Shown here in pieces: positions 11,170 through 22,660 of a stretch of 64,000 nt of DNA (positions within the stretch are counted from its first letter, which is position 1; each line of letters begins with the position of its first letter). The translations under genes and the position numbers were made by a program. The stretch is from Medicago truncatula. Lineage: Eukaryota; Streptophyta; Magnoliopsida; Fabales; Fabaceae. The notes under the pieces are model-generated. The model saw only the letters and a list, made by a program, of their open reading frames with translations, was not told the DNA's origin and ran no database searches. The stretch covers positions 11,542,001 to 11,606,000 of the forward strand of contig NC_053043.1 of the NCBI RefSeq assembly GCF_003473485.1. Direction: 5' to 3'.

Positions 11170-13090
11170 CATTCCTATCATTCTTTGTATGGTGAATTAT
11201 ACAATGGATTACTTTGATAGTATCAAACTTAATTTAAATTTCAGTTAGATTTATGTTATCATTTAGTTGCTTTTGTTATTATGTTGTGTTAAGCTACCAA
11301 TTGTGAAGTTGGTTAGTTAATCTTGTGTGAACAACTTATCTATGTAATGTTGTACCCTATCATTTCAGTACCCTTTTGATTTATTCTCTTTACTTGGATC
11401 ATTGATAACTCTTCATCACATGTAGATTTTTAACGTCTTTTGTCTTTACTTACACTAGCTGTATCGAATGGAAATACACCCAACACGTAAATGTGTCTTT
11501 TTCCATAAGATTGCGCGATAATGGAAAATTTTGTACACATGTAATGACCCAAGGGAAATCTTCCATTATCGCGTAATATTCTTGTGTCATTATCCTTGTG
11601 TACAAAATTTTGGTTAATTTGTTGATAAAGTTAGAAGTCTTTTTAGAAATTGGTTCCATCAATATCTCATTTATGTCTTTCTCTTTCTCTTGATGAAATC
11701 TTCCATTTCTTAGAATATGCAAGCCAAGTAAGTAACACACTTTTCTGTACATATTTTTTAATTATGTTAATTTTTATAATTAAAAAAAACTTTGCACGCC
11801 ATGTCCCTAATATGTTTAGATTAGTTTATGGGTGCGTTTGTTTTAGCTTTAAAAAAATAAATTTTGTGTTAAAATAATCTAGAGATTAATTTTTAATGAT
11901 TTAAAAAAAAAAATTGAAGTTATTTTTGTTTGCCTATTATCCATAAAAATCCTTTTTTTTTTTTTTTTTTTTAAAGAAAATGAGTTTTAACATGTGCATG
12001 TGTTACCTCTTTGTTTAAAAAAAAAAAAAGATTTTGAGAAAAGCTAATCCTAATAGCTTTTCATTTTAGAGTCAAAATATATTTGTTTGATAAAATGATT
12101 TTTCTAAAAATCCTAAACAAACACTTAAAAATAAAAATAAAAAGTGATTTTTTTAGGAAACAATTAAATTTCTTTTGAAAAATATCCAAAAAAAAACGGG
12201 GCCTATGTGTCAAAAACATTTGTGATAAAAAAGAAACTGTAATCTTTGATATCATTTTTAATGAAATCCTAATACCACAATTAAAAAAAATTACATCCTT
12301 GTGCTTATACAATTTCGTTATGGTCCTCAAATTACTAGTGTTCATCAATTGGACGTTGTTACTCGTAAGCACATTTTCTTCTCCATCTAAATTCATTATT
12401 TTATTTTCCAATCAATGTTCAATTTTTGAGTTGGTTTTAAACTTGGAATTCTCATTTTGCAGTTTTTATTTTTATAAACAACTTTTTTTTTTATTTTTTA
12501 TCGGAGTACAAGTGCAATCCTAACGTAATTGCATAGTGAAAAAACTCTACGCACCTTCTATAAAAGGTTGCAAAACTTCCACTAAATCATGTACTCAAAA
12601 GCCAGAAAAGAAAAAAAAAAAAAAACCAAAACCTTTAATTTACATAATGTTTTCTTTCTTTGGCTTTGCACGAGTGTGTTTTCTCTTTCTCTAATTATTT
12701 ACTATTTTAAAACTAAAGTTTCTTTTAAGTGTTTTGGGGACCAACATTTATTAAATGTTGCTAATAAGATTCAAGAATAGAAATTATTGAAAAATTCTAT
12801 ATAAAAAAAAATATTTTTTAAAGTTTCAATGTATTGAATGTATCATTTTTAAGATAAAGTTTTGTTTTTGAACTTGTTAACAAATACCCTCAAGACACTT
12901 GTTAGTATTTCCCAAATTTATTCTAGTCTGGTTATATGATCCGTTTGATTTAGATAAACCATTTCAATGGAGACAATAACAATCTTCCATGTGCTTCTAA
13001 TTATCACTTGGAAAACCTATCTAACTTTTTATATAAAAAAAAAAAAAAAAAAAACATATGTTAGGCTTTAATCAAATAAGCTGTTTTATA
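11170..13090. other. Intergenic DNA downstream of SURNod19 copy 1
   Basis: No gene seen. The start is probable 3' UTR shared with the other copies. A nested inverted repeat lies at about 11514-11620. A block at about 12195-12315 matches 22500-22620 downstream of copy 3, which shows that the duplicated unit included this DNA. The rest is AT-rich with long A and T runs (11949-11971, 13038-13055). Short frames here lack any domain. Confidence 0.5.
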
Positions 13091-13450
13091 CATGTTGGGG
13101 GTCCTATAAGAGGAACATAACATTGTTAGTCAAAAAAAGAATATTTTATAGTTAGTCTCCAAGTGATTCATTCGACCCTATTCATTTAGAAGCATTGAAT
13201 CTTACTGTCCATATTTGGATAATCTTTGTTTTGTTACAACCATATTTGGAACATTTGAAAAGGCACATTGCAACATCTTTTGGTGAATATATATTTGTTT
13301 CAAGCTTAACGATTTTGAACCATCTTTTAATATATAGTTGCTAAATGCTACACTATCATTTTCAAGAATAATTCCTTCCCAAGTTTCTGAGGTACGTTCC
13401 TTCACACTTAATCATCATCATCATTGACATAAACATGAATATCCATCTTT
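13090..13450 (-). repeat. Inverted relative of the array unit upstream of SURNod19 copy 2
   Basis: From about 13145 to 13335 the minus strand matches the tandem-array unit (cattcgaccctattcattta, ttttggtgaatatatatttg and similar words). The flanks, from the tgggggtcctataagaggaa word near 13097 to a cat microsatellite near 13410, match the region upstream of copy 3 (about 19665-20010). The left edge marks where the two duplicated units begin to align. Confidence 0.75.
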
Positions 13451-13748
13451 GCTTATGTTTGTTCATCAATTTTGTCTTATTATTAGGAGTATAGTAGCAG
13501 TAGCTAGTAGTAGTATTCTAGCTAGCTCTTTTCAAACAAAAGAAATGCAATTTGATGCTTTGAGTGCAGTTTCTTTTACCATCATTTTCTTGATATGCAT
13601 AGAAATGTGAGAGCTTCTATGATAGATTAATTAGGAGATAATTTTTCTCTCTAAATCTAAGGGTGTATAATTTGTTGCACTATACAATCCAAGTCCATCA
13701 TCCTTCAAAATGAAGTTTGATTTTGAGTGAAAAATAACATACAAATTT

Positions 13749-14078
13749 GGGTTAATATATGATTATCCTCTGTAATATTAGCAATTTTCGTTTCACCCTC
13801 TGTAAAAATATTTTTGTTTAGATTTCAACCCTGTAATTTGAAAATTCTTTGGTTTTGGACCTTCATAGCATCAAATTACAAAATTTAAGGTACTTTCGCC
13901 TCTTGTAATTTGGGATAATTTCGGTTTACCCTCCTGCCATATCATCAATTTTGTACAGTCAAAAGTCGTGAAGGTCCAAAACCGAATCTTCAAATTACAG
14001 AGTTGAAATCTAATTTTTTTTTACAGGAGGTAAACCGAAAATCGCTAATATTAAAAGGGTAAACATGTATTATAACCA
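13749..14078. mobile_element. Long-armed foldback element in the upstream region of SURNod19 copy 2
   Basis: Arms of about 115 bp (13749-13870 and 13960-14078) are imperfect reverse complements, so the ~330 bp element could fold into a long hairpin. Copies 1 and 3 have uninterrupted sequence at this place, so it is an insertion. The target duplication is ambiguous because the site is aaattt-rich. Related partial copies appear near 10395-10500 and 44990-45090. The superfamily is uncertain; MULE-like foldback is one option. Confidence 0.6.
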
Positions 14079-14299
14079 ATTTTTACAGTAAAAAAAGTAA
14101 TAATTACACATTTTACTTCTTTTACTTTTTTTTATTTGCACATAAAAAAAATCCTCATTTATAAAGTGAATTGATTGACTTCAAATATTTTACTATACAC
14201 GAACCAAATCTATATATGTTTTCATTTTACTTGGCATGGTTTAATGACTTCTATATATGCAATTGCTTTTAATTATTTGTTTTGTATAAACAGATCAAG

Positions 14300-16580
14300 A
14301 TGAGGTTTGTATCACAAACAAGGAACCTTTTATGGGCAATCCTAGCACTAGTGTTGTTGTCAAGCACACCATTCTCATCATATGCTTTTAGGAAGACCAA
14401 AAAAATTATTCAAACACAAGTTTTTTTCTCTCCCAAGATTGAACTAAGTCCAGGATCTGTTTCAAATAAAATATATTATGATGTTGATTTTCCAAGTGGT
14501 CATATTTCAGTCAAAAATTTCTTTGCTGAAGTAGTTGATGAATCAGGGCATTCAATACCTCTCCATCAAACTTATCTACACCATTGGGTTGTTGTGAGAT
14601 ACCACCAACCTAAAAATGTGACAAACAATAGCCAACAAGGTTTTATTTTTAAAAGAAATCATGGATTTTGTCAAGAGAATGTTTTTGGACAATACTATGG
14701 TCTTGGATCTGAAACAAGAGGCACAAATACATATATTCCTCAACCTTATGGAATAGAAGTTGGTAATCATGAAGAAATTCCAAAAGGGTATGTGGAAAAA
14801 TGGTTGATTAATGTTCATGCTATTGATACTAGGGGTGTAGAAGATAGAATGGGGTGTATTGAGTGTAAGTGTGATTTGTATAATGTTACAAAGGATGAAA
14901 ATGGAAAAATATTGAGTCCAAATTATAAGGGGGGATTGCAATGTTGTCCTGATAATAGTAAGTGTAAGCTGAGTAAAGGGTTTTTAGGACCAAAACAAAG
15001 TGTTTATTTGAAATACACTATTACTTGGGTTAATTGGGAAAAGTATATGATTCCTGTTAAGATTTATATATTTGATGTGACTGATACTTTGAAGATTTCA
15101 GATAAGTCCAAAGGAATGAGACCAAACCATGATTGCAAGGTAAGCCAAATGATCATATGTTATATATTGTATTTATCATTGATTAAACGTACAAATTTGT
15201 TGAAATCTCGTCGATTGGTACTGTCAGAGTCAGGTTGATACATGTTATGATTAGATTAGATGTGTACATAAAATGTTTTTACACTGTTAATTATGCATAG
15301 TAATTAAATTCATATTTGAATCTCAATTTTATTAGAAAAATATATATAATACTAGTTCGTGTGATTAACATATATTCTTTGTTACATATACAGCTTGAGT
15401 ATGAAGTTGAACCTTGCAACACAAGTTTTGTGAATCGCAGTAGTTGTGTTGATGTCAAGAGAGCAAGCTTCCCAATGCAAAACGGCGGTTATGTCATATA
15501 TGGAGTTGGCCATCAGCATTCAGGTGCAATTGGATCAACTCTATATGGACAGGTGACATTAAATTATCACAATAAGTGTTAACTTTTGAATACTACTTTG
15601 AAGTTACATGGTGCCTACATACATGAAAATATTGCAGCATTGAGTAGCTTAAAACTAAATAAGTTGTGTTATTTCAACAATTAAATTTTGTCTATTTTAA
15701 CCACAACTTTTTAAATGGTTCTCATGGTTTAAATATGTGGCTTATTATGCTAAGTAAAAGAATAATAAATTTATCTTTATTAACCATCATTGTTTCTTCA
15801 TCAACAACAAATATAAACGTGTTTTTTTAAAAGACATATTTCGACGTGATTAACCATAATTTTTTAGATGTTCAAATGATCTCCATCAAAACTCGTAAAT
15901 TATGGTTAACCACATCAACTATCGTTGTTGATGAAGTTATGTTGATGCAGCGGCGGAGCTCTTAAGAAGCCCAAGGGAGCACCCCCACCAATTTTTTTTA
16001 CATAAAATAACTTAGGAAGATACAAAAATACATCTCACATTTGGGGGAAATGACTATGACTTTTACTTTAGTATTTTTAGATCCCCTTAATATTTTAGGC
16101 AAGATCTGCCACTGATGTTTGACGAGTTTTGACACCTAGTATAGCTCTTAATCATCTATAGAACCTAATTAACCATCAAAAGTTTAAAACCGATTGTACA
16201 AAAATAATTTCTCAAAATAAAAAGGAGTTCTAAATTTGCATTTTTCTCAAATCAAAGTTATATATTGGGTATATTGCCATTTTAGTGTTTTAGTTAAATA
16301 TTGTATCCAAGTTTTGAAAATTTGATTGCGACATCAATGCCAGGATGGGAGGGTTATATGTACTTCAATCCCAAAATATGGAAAAGGAAGGAGGGCAGGA
16401 GATGAGAAAGGGTATGTTGTAGGAATGTCAACTTGTTACCCTATACCAGGTTCTATCAAGATATTTGATGGTGAAATTTTAACTTTAGAGGCTAACCACA
16501 GCAGCAACATAAGATACTCTGGAGTGATGGGGCTTTTCTATTTCTTGGTGGCAGAAAAACTACCACCTTACCGTGTTTAA
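14300..16580 (+). CDS. SURNod19 (stress up-regulated Nod19) family protein, copy 2
   Basis: Exons 14300-15139, 15394-15552 and 16344-16580 join in frame to 411 residues. The start MRFVSQTRN is the one shared with copy 3. A hydrophobic segment (about residues 9-29) is a probable signal peptide, so the protein is likely secreted or in the endomembrane system. Conserved features are His94-His95 in YLHHW, the two Cys clusters in exon 1, H320-x-H322 in GVGHQHSGAIGS, and Met395 in GVMGLFYF. All exons are as long as in copy 1 apart from the three extra N-terminal residues there. It is the cleanest copy of the three. Intron 2 holds a 167 bp hAT-like MITE. The upstream region carries the foldback element and an inverted array-unit relative, so its expression could differ from its sisters'. 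Confidence 0.9.
15948..16114. mobile_element. Short hAT-like MITE in intron 2 of SURNod19 copy 2
   Basis: The 167 bp insertion starts CAGCGGCGGAGCTC and ends GATCTGCCACTG, giving short terminal inverted repeats of the CAGYGGCGGA type seen in hAT elements. The flanks show a degraded duplication (atgttgat/atgtttga). Copies 1 and 3 lack it at the equivalent intron position. Confidence 0.6.
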
Positions 16581-16859
16581 CATTTCTATCGTTCTGTGTA
16601 GTAATAATATACGATAGATTGCTTTGATAATGTAAAACTTAATTTAAATTTCAGTTTGATTTATGTTATCGTTTAGTTGTTTCTTCTATTATGTTGTGTT
16701 TGGTTAGTTTTAAGTTAAACTAAGAATTACGAAGTTGGTTAGTTAATCGTGCGTGAATAACTTCTTTATATAATGTTGTACCCTATCATTTCAGTTCACT
16801 TTTGATATATTCTCTTCACCTGCATGATCAACTTCTTTCCTTTCCCAGCAATCATGAAC

Positions 16860-18240
16860 CCACTTGGCTTAGAGACGGATACCACGGTCATCTCCATGGC
16901 TAGAAAAGAATTGGTGTTAATGAACATTTCCGAAACTCCATATCCGCTAACTTGAATCCTCCTTCCTTGATTGTGTTTTGAATGGTCCTTCGGAAGATCA
17001 TGCAGTTATCGGTTGAGTGGTTATAGGAATTGTACCATTTATAATACATTTGGCCTTTGATCTCCTCGGTCGAGGGGTCATGTGACCATCTAGTCGCTGA
17101 ATCTGCTTTTCTTTTTTAGCAAATGATCAAATATATGGTCAACTTTCGTTATGTCAAAGGCATAAACATTGCGGTCTTAGGATGGATATTGGTGTTCTTC
17201 CCTTTGATTGACCTCAAGGCAGGACACATATAGGTTTTCCCTTTCGGGATTTCAGCCTTTAGTATATTTGTTGTTATATCGGCCAACACATCATCATCAT
17301 CATCATCAAACTTGCCATTTTTATGATAGATTTAGGTATGGACCTCTCCCTTAGCTAACACTCTTTTTTTTTTCTTTCTTGAATGAACTGCTCTGTGTGC
17401 TCCTCGGGAAACCAATTTGTTCAGGTCATGACTGTCTAACCTAACCAATTTCTCTTTTAGATGTGGATGCATGCTATTGATAGCCATTGATGCATATTCA
17501 ATGTCGAGAAATTATACCAAACATTTCTCAGCAGTCTCCATGGACCTCTCAATGAAGTCAACAACTGATTTATCTACTTGTTGTGTAAAATTCATCAAAT
17601 TAGTTGACATTACTTCTGGTTGAGACCAATAAAACATGTCATGGAAACACCTTTCCATTTTGGATTAAGTTTGGTGGGAGGTAAGAGTACCACGAGAAAG
17701 TTGTTCATGCCAACGATAAGGTAGCAAAGTCAAGATTCTTATCTCCTATGGACAGAGGCACCAAATTGTCTACCCATTATAGATATGGCTTCCTATACTC
17801 ATGCATATCCATTGGTTTCAATTGTATCCCAAAGTACCCCTTGAATTGTATCGGCTATAAGCTAGAGGCCTTACCTCGGCTACACCATTGTTTCTCTAAT
17901 GAGTCGCTTGAGCTAATATAAGGTTATATTGGCAAAGTGGATTCATGATTCATGGTTGTTCATCAACATAATTTACTGCTAGTCGAGGTCTCTTCAAACC
18001 CACCAGGGTTGGTACAGAAGCATCGAGTCGTAGAAGGTATGTTCAGGATTAGCCGATGCAGGTGGAAAACTTGTTTGTGGATATTCCGTCTGGTAGTCCT
18101 AAACTTGATGTGAGATTTCTCCTACTAGTTCATAGTCGTGTCCTCAATCGCGAGACATGTTTGTTTTACTAGTGCACAATTATGCCATAAGGCAGAAATT
18201 GCGGGATGCCAATTTGTTTTACTACTTTAGGTGACCTCCG
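16860..18240 (-). mobile_element. Decayed LTR-retrotransposon gag-like fragment (fossil)
   Basis: On the minus strand, near 16975-17050, the words WYNSYNHSTDNC and MIFRR resemble a conserved part of legume Ty3/gypsy-type gag polyproteins. The rest of the interval has similar composition but only degenerate similarity. No LTRs, pol genes or target duplications were found. It is broken in many places and appears old. Boundaries are approximate. Confidence 0.4.
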
Positions 18241-18331
18241 TGTCAAATGTATCTTACCTGCTTGAAGCAAAAGGATAAATTTTCAAAAATAAGTTTGTTA
18301 GGTTGATTGGATGTGAATTACAATGTAATTA

Positions 18332-18831
18332 GTGGCGGAGTTAGAAAAAATAGTTTGGGTGGGCCATTAAAAGTTTGACTAAAAAGTTTGAGTACTTTAA
18401 AAAAATGAATTACATAGTTTACTACTGGTATAAATTACGAATCTTTTTTGTTTAATACAACTGTTAATTGAAGGAATTTTCAATTGACAAGACAATATAA
18501 AGGAGATTTGAAAACCCGAAAAATTAGAAGGTATGTAAACCTCCGCTACCAAAACAAGTATAAGCATGACAAAAATCACATGTTACTTTTAGAACCGTCG
18601 AAAACCTAAACCATTGAAAAATTGTTTAAAAACTCGTAAAATAAACCTATAATTTTTAATTTTTTAATTTTCTAGGTGGGCCACTACACCAATTAATGGG
18701 GATTTAGATCTGTCGGACTCTAAAACCGCATCAAAATTGTTTAAAATCTCGCAAAATAGACATACGGTCGTTAATTTTTTTATTTTTCTGGGTGGGCCGT
18801 GACGCACCCCATCCCATGCACTCCGCCCCCG
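18332..18831. mobile_element. hAT-like non-autonomous element between SURNod19 copies 2 and 3
   Basis: The element begins GTGGCGGAGTTAG and ends CACTCCGCCCCCG, roughly inverted ends. A 10 bp shared flank, aatgtaatta, occurs at 18322-18331 and 18832-18841; the hAT duplication of 8 bp is inside it. The sequence GGTGGGCC recurs near both ends. It is about 500 bp long and has no transposase; the short minus-strand frame inside it is not a gene. Confidence 0.7.
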
Positions 18832-18841
18832 AATGTAATTA

Positions 18842-19660
18842 TAGTTTGACTATTGCATATTAGCCAATCAACATGGCGTACCGTGCATAACCCCTATTCG
18901 GATAATTTTCACGGATGTTGCGTGATAGCTCTCTTGGTAGTGGGATCGTGGCACCCCATGTTTGGCCTCACTTTCCTCTTCTCAGCATGACCTGTTGACA
19001 AGGTCTCTTTATGTGTGGATCCACTAAAAATTGTGTCTCTTTCCTCATTCCTTGGAATAACTATTGGCGTTGAAAGCAGGGATAGGGATCGTGGGTAATG
19101 TGTCATTGTCCACTCCCGCTATGCTTGTGACTCAATTTTTGAGCATTTAACGACCAACATATTGATTTGATGGCCTTGAAAGAATCATCTTCCTCACTCA
19201 GTTTTTCTAGCATCGCATACCCTATACTATAGAGAGGAGCATTCTTGCATGATTGCGTCATCACCTATTTATCGAGTTCGGCTAAAATGATAATTATTTT
19301 TAAGTGTAAATAACACCATATCCAATATATCAGCCTTTAGTTTTGAAGTTATACTAAAAGATATTCTTTGATGCTTTTCAAATAAACATTTCCCCCTCTG
19401 TGCTTTGTGACAAGGGCCTCTGAACAAGTTGCTCCCAAGTCTTTTCTTCTAGTAATTTCTTCATTGAATATGACATCCTTTACTTGAGATGAAGTATTTA
19501 ACATGGAGAGTTGAAACTAATGCACTCCTCTTACCAAAGTCATACACCTAAAGTGTGAACACCTGTAACATGCTTTCAAACTTTGTGCCCTACGATCTGG
19601 AACACATGCAACATGCATTTAATGCATCGTAATCAATTGTATCTTTGCTGGATAACCACA
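18842..19660. other. Gene-free DNA, possibly more retroelement debris
   Basis: No gene or clear terminal repeat was recognised. Composition is less AT-rich than neighbouring spacers up to about 19150, similar to the gag-like fragment left of the hAT element, so it may be part of the same decayed retroelement. Confidence 0.3.
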
Positions 19661-19664
19661 TGTT

Positions 19665-20010
19665 GTGGGTCCTACAATAAGAGGAACATAAATATTGTTA
19701 GTCAAAAAAGAATGCTGTATTTTATAGTTAGTCTCCGAGTACATTCATTCGACCCTATTAGAAGCATTGAATCTTACTGTCCATATTTGGTAAACGCATA
19801 GCTTGGCTTTGGAACATCTGAAAAGGCACATTGTTCCATCTTTTGGTGAATAAATATTTGTTTCAAGCTTAACAGTTTTTGAACCATCTTTTAATAATTG
19901 CTAAATGCTACACTATTATTTTCAAGAATAATTTATTCCCAGGTTTTTGAGGTACGTTCCTTCACACTTAATCATCATCATCATTGTTGGCATAAACATA
20001 AATATCCATC
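19665..20010 (-). repeat. Inverted relative of the array unit upstream of SURNod19 copy 3
   Basis: About 19735-19895 is the reverse complement of a tandem-array unit, with ttttggtgaataaatatttg and ttcaagcttaacag words. Flanks match those upstream of copy 2 from the ataagaggaacataa word (about 19678) to the cat microsatellite (about 19972-19985). Confidence 0.75.
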
Positions 20011-20570
20011 TTTTCTGAGTTTTGCTTATCAAAGATAACATGATTTGCTTATATTTCTTCATCAATTTTGTCTTATTATTAGTTGTATAGTAGCAGTAGC
20101 TAATAATATTCTAGCTAGCTCTTTTCATACAAAAGAAATGCAATTTGATGTGGTTTTCAATCATTTTCTTAACTTTGAGTGTAGTTTCTTTTACCATCAT
20201 TTTCTTGATATGCATAGAAATGTGAGAGCTTCTATGATAGATTAATTAGGAGATAATTTTTCTCTCTAAATCTAAGGGTGTATAGTTTGTTGCCCTATAC
20301 AATCCAAGTCCATCATCCTTCAAAATGAAGTTTGATTTTTCGTGAAAAATGACATTCGAATTTTTTATAATAAAAATAATAATAACTACATATTACATAT
20401 TTTACTTTTTTTTATTTGCAGATAAAAAAAAATCTTCATTTATAAAGTAAATTGATCACTTCAAATATTTACTATAAAGGAGTCAAATCTATATATGTTT
20501 TCATATTACTTAGTAAGTGAATATCATATTTGGCATGGTTAACTTAATGCCTTCTTATAAACAGATCAAC

Positions 20571-22402
20571 ATGAGGTTTGTATCACAGACTAGGAACCTT
20601 TCATGGGCAATCCTAGCACTAGTGTTGTTATCAAGCACACTATTCTCATTAGCTGCTTCTAGGAAGACCAAAAAAAATATTCAAACAAAAGTTTTCTTCT
20701 CTCCCAAGATTGAACTAAATCCAGGATCTGTTTCAAATAAAGTATTTATGGATGTTGATTTTCCAAGAGGTCATATTTCACTCAAGAGTTTCTTTGCTGA
20801 AGTAGTTAATGAATCAGGGAATTCAGTACCTCTCCATCAAACTTATCTACATCATTGGATTGTTGTAAGATATCACCAACCTAAAAATGTGGCAAACAAT
20901 AGTGAAGAAGGTATTATTTTTAAAAGAAACAATGGATTTTGTCAAGAGAATGTTTTTGGACAATACTATGGTCTTGGATCTGAAACAAGAGGCACAAATA
21001 CATATATTCCTGACCCTTATGGCATAGAAGTTGGTAATCCTGAAGAAATTCCAAAAGGGTATGTGGAAAAATGGTTTATTAATGTTCATGCTATTGATAC
21101 TAGGTGTAGAAGATAGAATGGGGTGTACTGAGTGTAAGTGTGATTTGTATGGTGTTACAAAGGATGAAAATGGAGAAGCTTTGAGTCCAAATTATAAAGG
21201 AGGATTGCAATGTTGTCCTGATAATAGTAAGTGTAAGCTGAGTAAAGGGTTTTTAGGACCAAAACAAAGTCTTTATTTGAAATACACCGTTAAGTGGGTT
21301 AATTGGGAAAAGTTTATGGTGCCTCTCAAGATTTATATATTTGATGTGACTGATACTTTGAAGATTTTAGATAAGTCCAAAGGAAAGAGACTAAACCATG
21401 ATTGCAAGGTAAGCTAAATCAAATTATAATTTTATATAAAATTATATTTCATGTGTGAGTAACTGAGATTATTTGCTATGTGTACAGTTTGAATATGAAG
21501 TAGAACCTTGCAGCACAAGTTATTTAAATCGTAGTGGTTGTGTTGATGTCAAAAGAGCAAGCTTCCCAATGCAAAATGGTGGTTATGTCATCTATGGAGT
21601 TGGTCATCAGCATTCAGGTGCAATTGGATCAACTCTATATGGAAAGGTGAACATTAAATAATTGCAATCATTGTTAATATTTGAATGCTACTCCTACTCT
21701 CTAATGACATGGTGCATACATACCTTAAAATAAAAAAAGTTGTGTTATTTGAAAAATTAAATTTGTTCAACCTTTACCACAACTTTAAACGTGACGATGC
21801 TTTAGGTTTTCACATTTACATGTACTTAAACACATGTAAATTATGGTTAAACCACATCCAAACATGGATGATGAAGTTGAATCGACTCTTGACGAGTTTT
21901 AACATCTAATATGTCTCTTAATCATCTATCGAATGTATTTAACAATCTATTTTAACTTTGTTAATCCCTTCAAAAGTTAATGTGAAAATTGTTGTTCAAA
22001 AATAATTTTCTGAAATGAAAATGAGTTTTAAGTTTGCAATTTTGACCCATCCAATTATATATTGGGCATGGTGATCTTTTGTATTAATTTGATCAACTTC
22101 ATAATTAGACTATATATGCTACTGTTACCTCATTTGATTACTTATACTCTTTGTACCCTTGTCAGGATGGAAGAGTTATATGTACTTCAATCCCAAAATA
22201 TGGAAAAGGAAAGAGAGCAGGAAATGAGAAAGGATATGTTGTAGGCATGTCAACATGTTACCCTAAACCAGGTTCTATCAAGATATTTGATGGTGAAAAT
22301 TTAACATTAGAGACTAACTACAGTAGCAACATAAGACACTCTGGAGTAATGGGACTTTTCTATTTCTTGGTGGCAGAAAAGCTACCATATTACCATGTTT
22401 AA
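20571..22402 (+). pseudogene. SURNod19 family copy 3, frameshifted
   Basis: The three-exon layout of copies 1 and 2 is kept: 20571-21408, 21488-21646 and 22166-22402, with intact splice sites and stop. Exon 1 is 838 bp where copy 2 has 840. The missing two bases are at about 21103, where aggggtgta has become aggtgta. The frame before it ends within a few codons; the frame after it carries the normal continuation through the Cys clusters. The protein would stop after about 180 residues and lose the second half, including the H-x-H and Met sites. All other positions are well conserved, so the lesion is recent, or it is an assembly error in a short G run. Unlike copies 1 and 2, intron 2 has no transposon. 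Confidence 0.85.
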
Positions 22403-22499
22403 CATTCCTCTCATTCTTTGTTCGGTGATTTATACAATGGATTACTTTGATAGTATCAAACTTAATTTAAATTTTCGGCTAAGCTACCAATTGTGAACG

Positions 22500-22620
22500 C
22501 ATTTTTGACATCATTAATGAGTCCAAAACATGTGATAAATAAATTGCAATCTTTGATATCATTTTTCATGAAATCCTAATACCAAAATTAAAAAATTACA
22601 TCCTTGTGCTTGTACAATTC
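22500..22620. repeat. Duplicated 3' flank shared by SURNod19 copies 1 and 3
   Basis: This stretch (gcaatctttgatatcatttt ... ccttgtgcttgtacaattcc) matches about 12195-12315 downstream of copy 1. It marks the right limit of the duplicated unit and lies only about 40 bp from the DCL2 stop codon. Confidence 0.7.
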
Positions 22621-22660
22621 CTTAGATATACACAAGTTATGTATATCACTTTTCTTGTGT

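Noticed and set aside
12061-12780. Several overlapping short frames downstream of SURNod19 copy 1
   Set aside because: Low-complexity Phe/Lys-rich translations of AT-rich DNA; no domain, and part of the block is simply the duplicated 3' flank.
14576-14941. Minus-strand open frame of 121 codons opposite SURNod19 copy 2
   Set aside because: It mirrors the coding strand of a well-supported exon and has an equivalent shadow in copy 3; no domain of its own.
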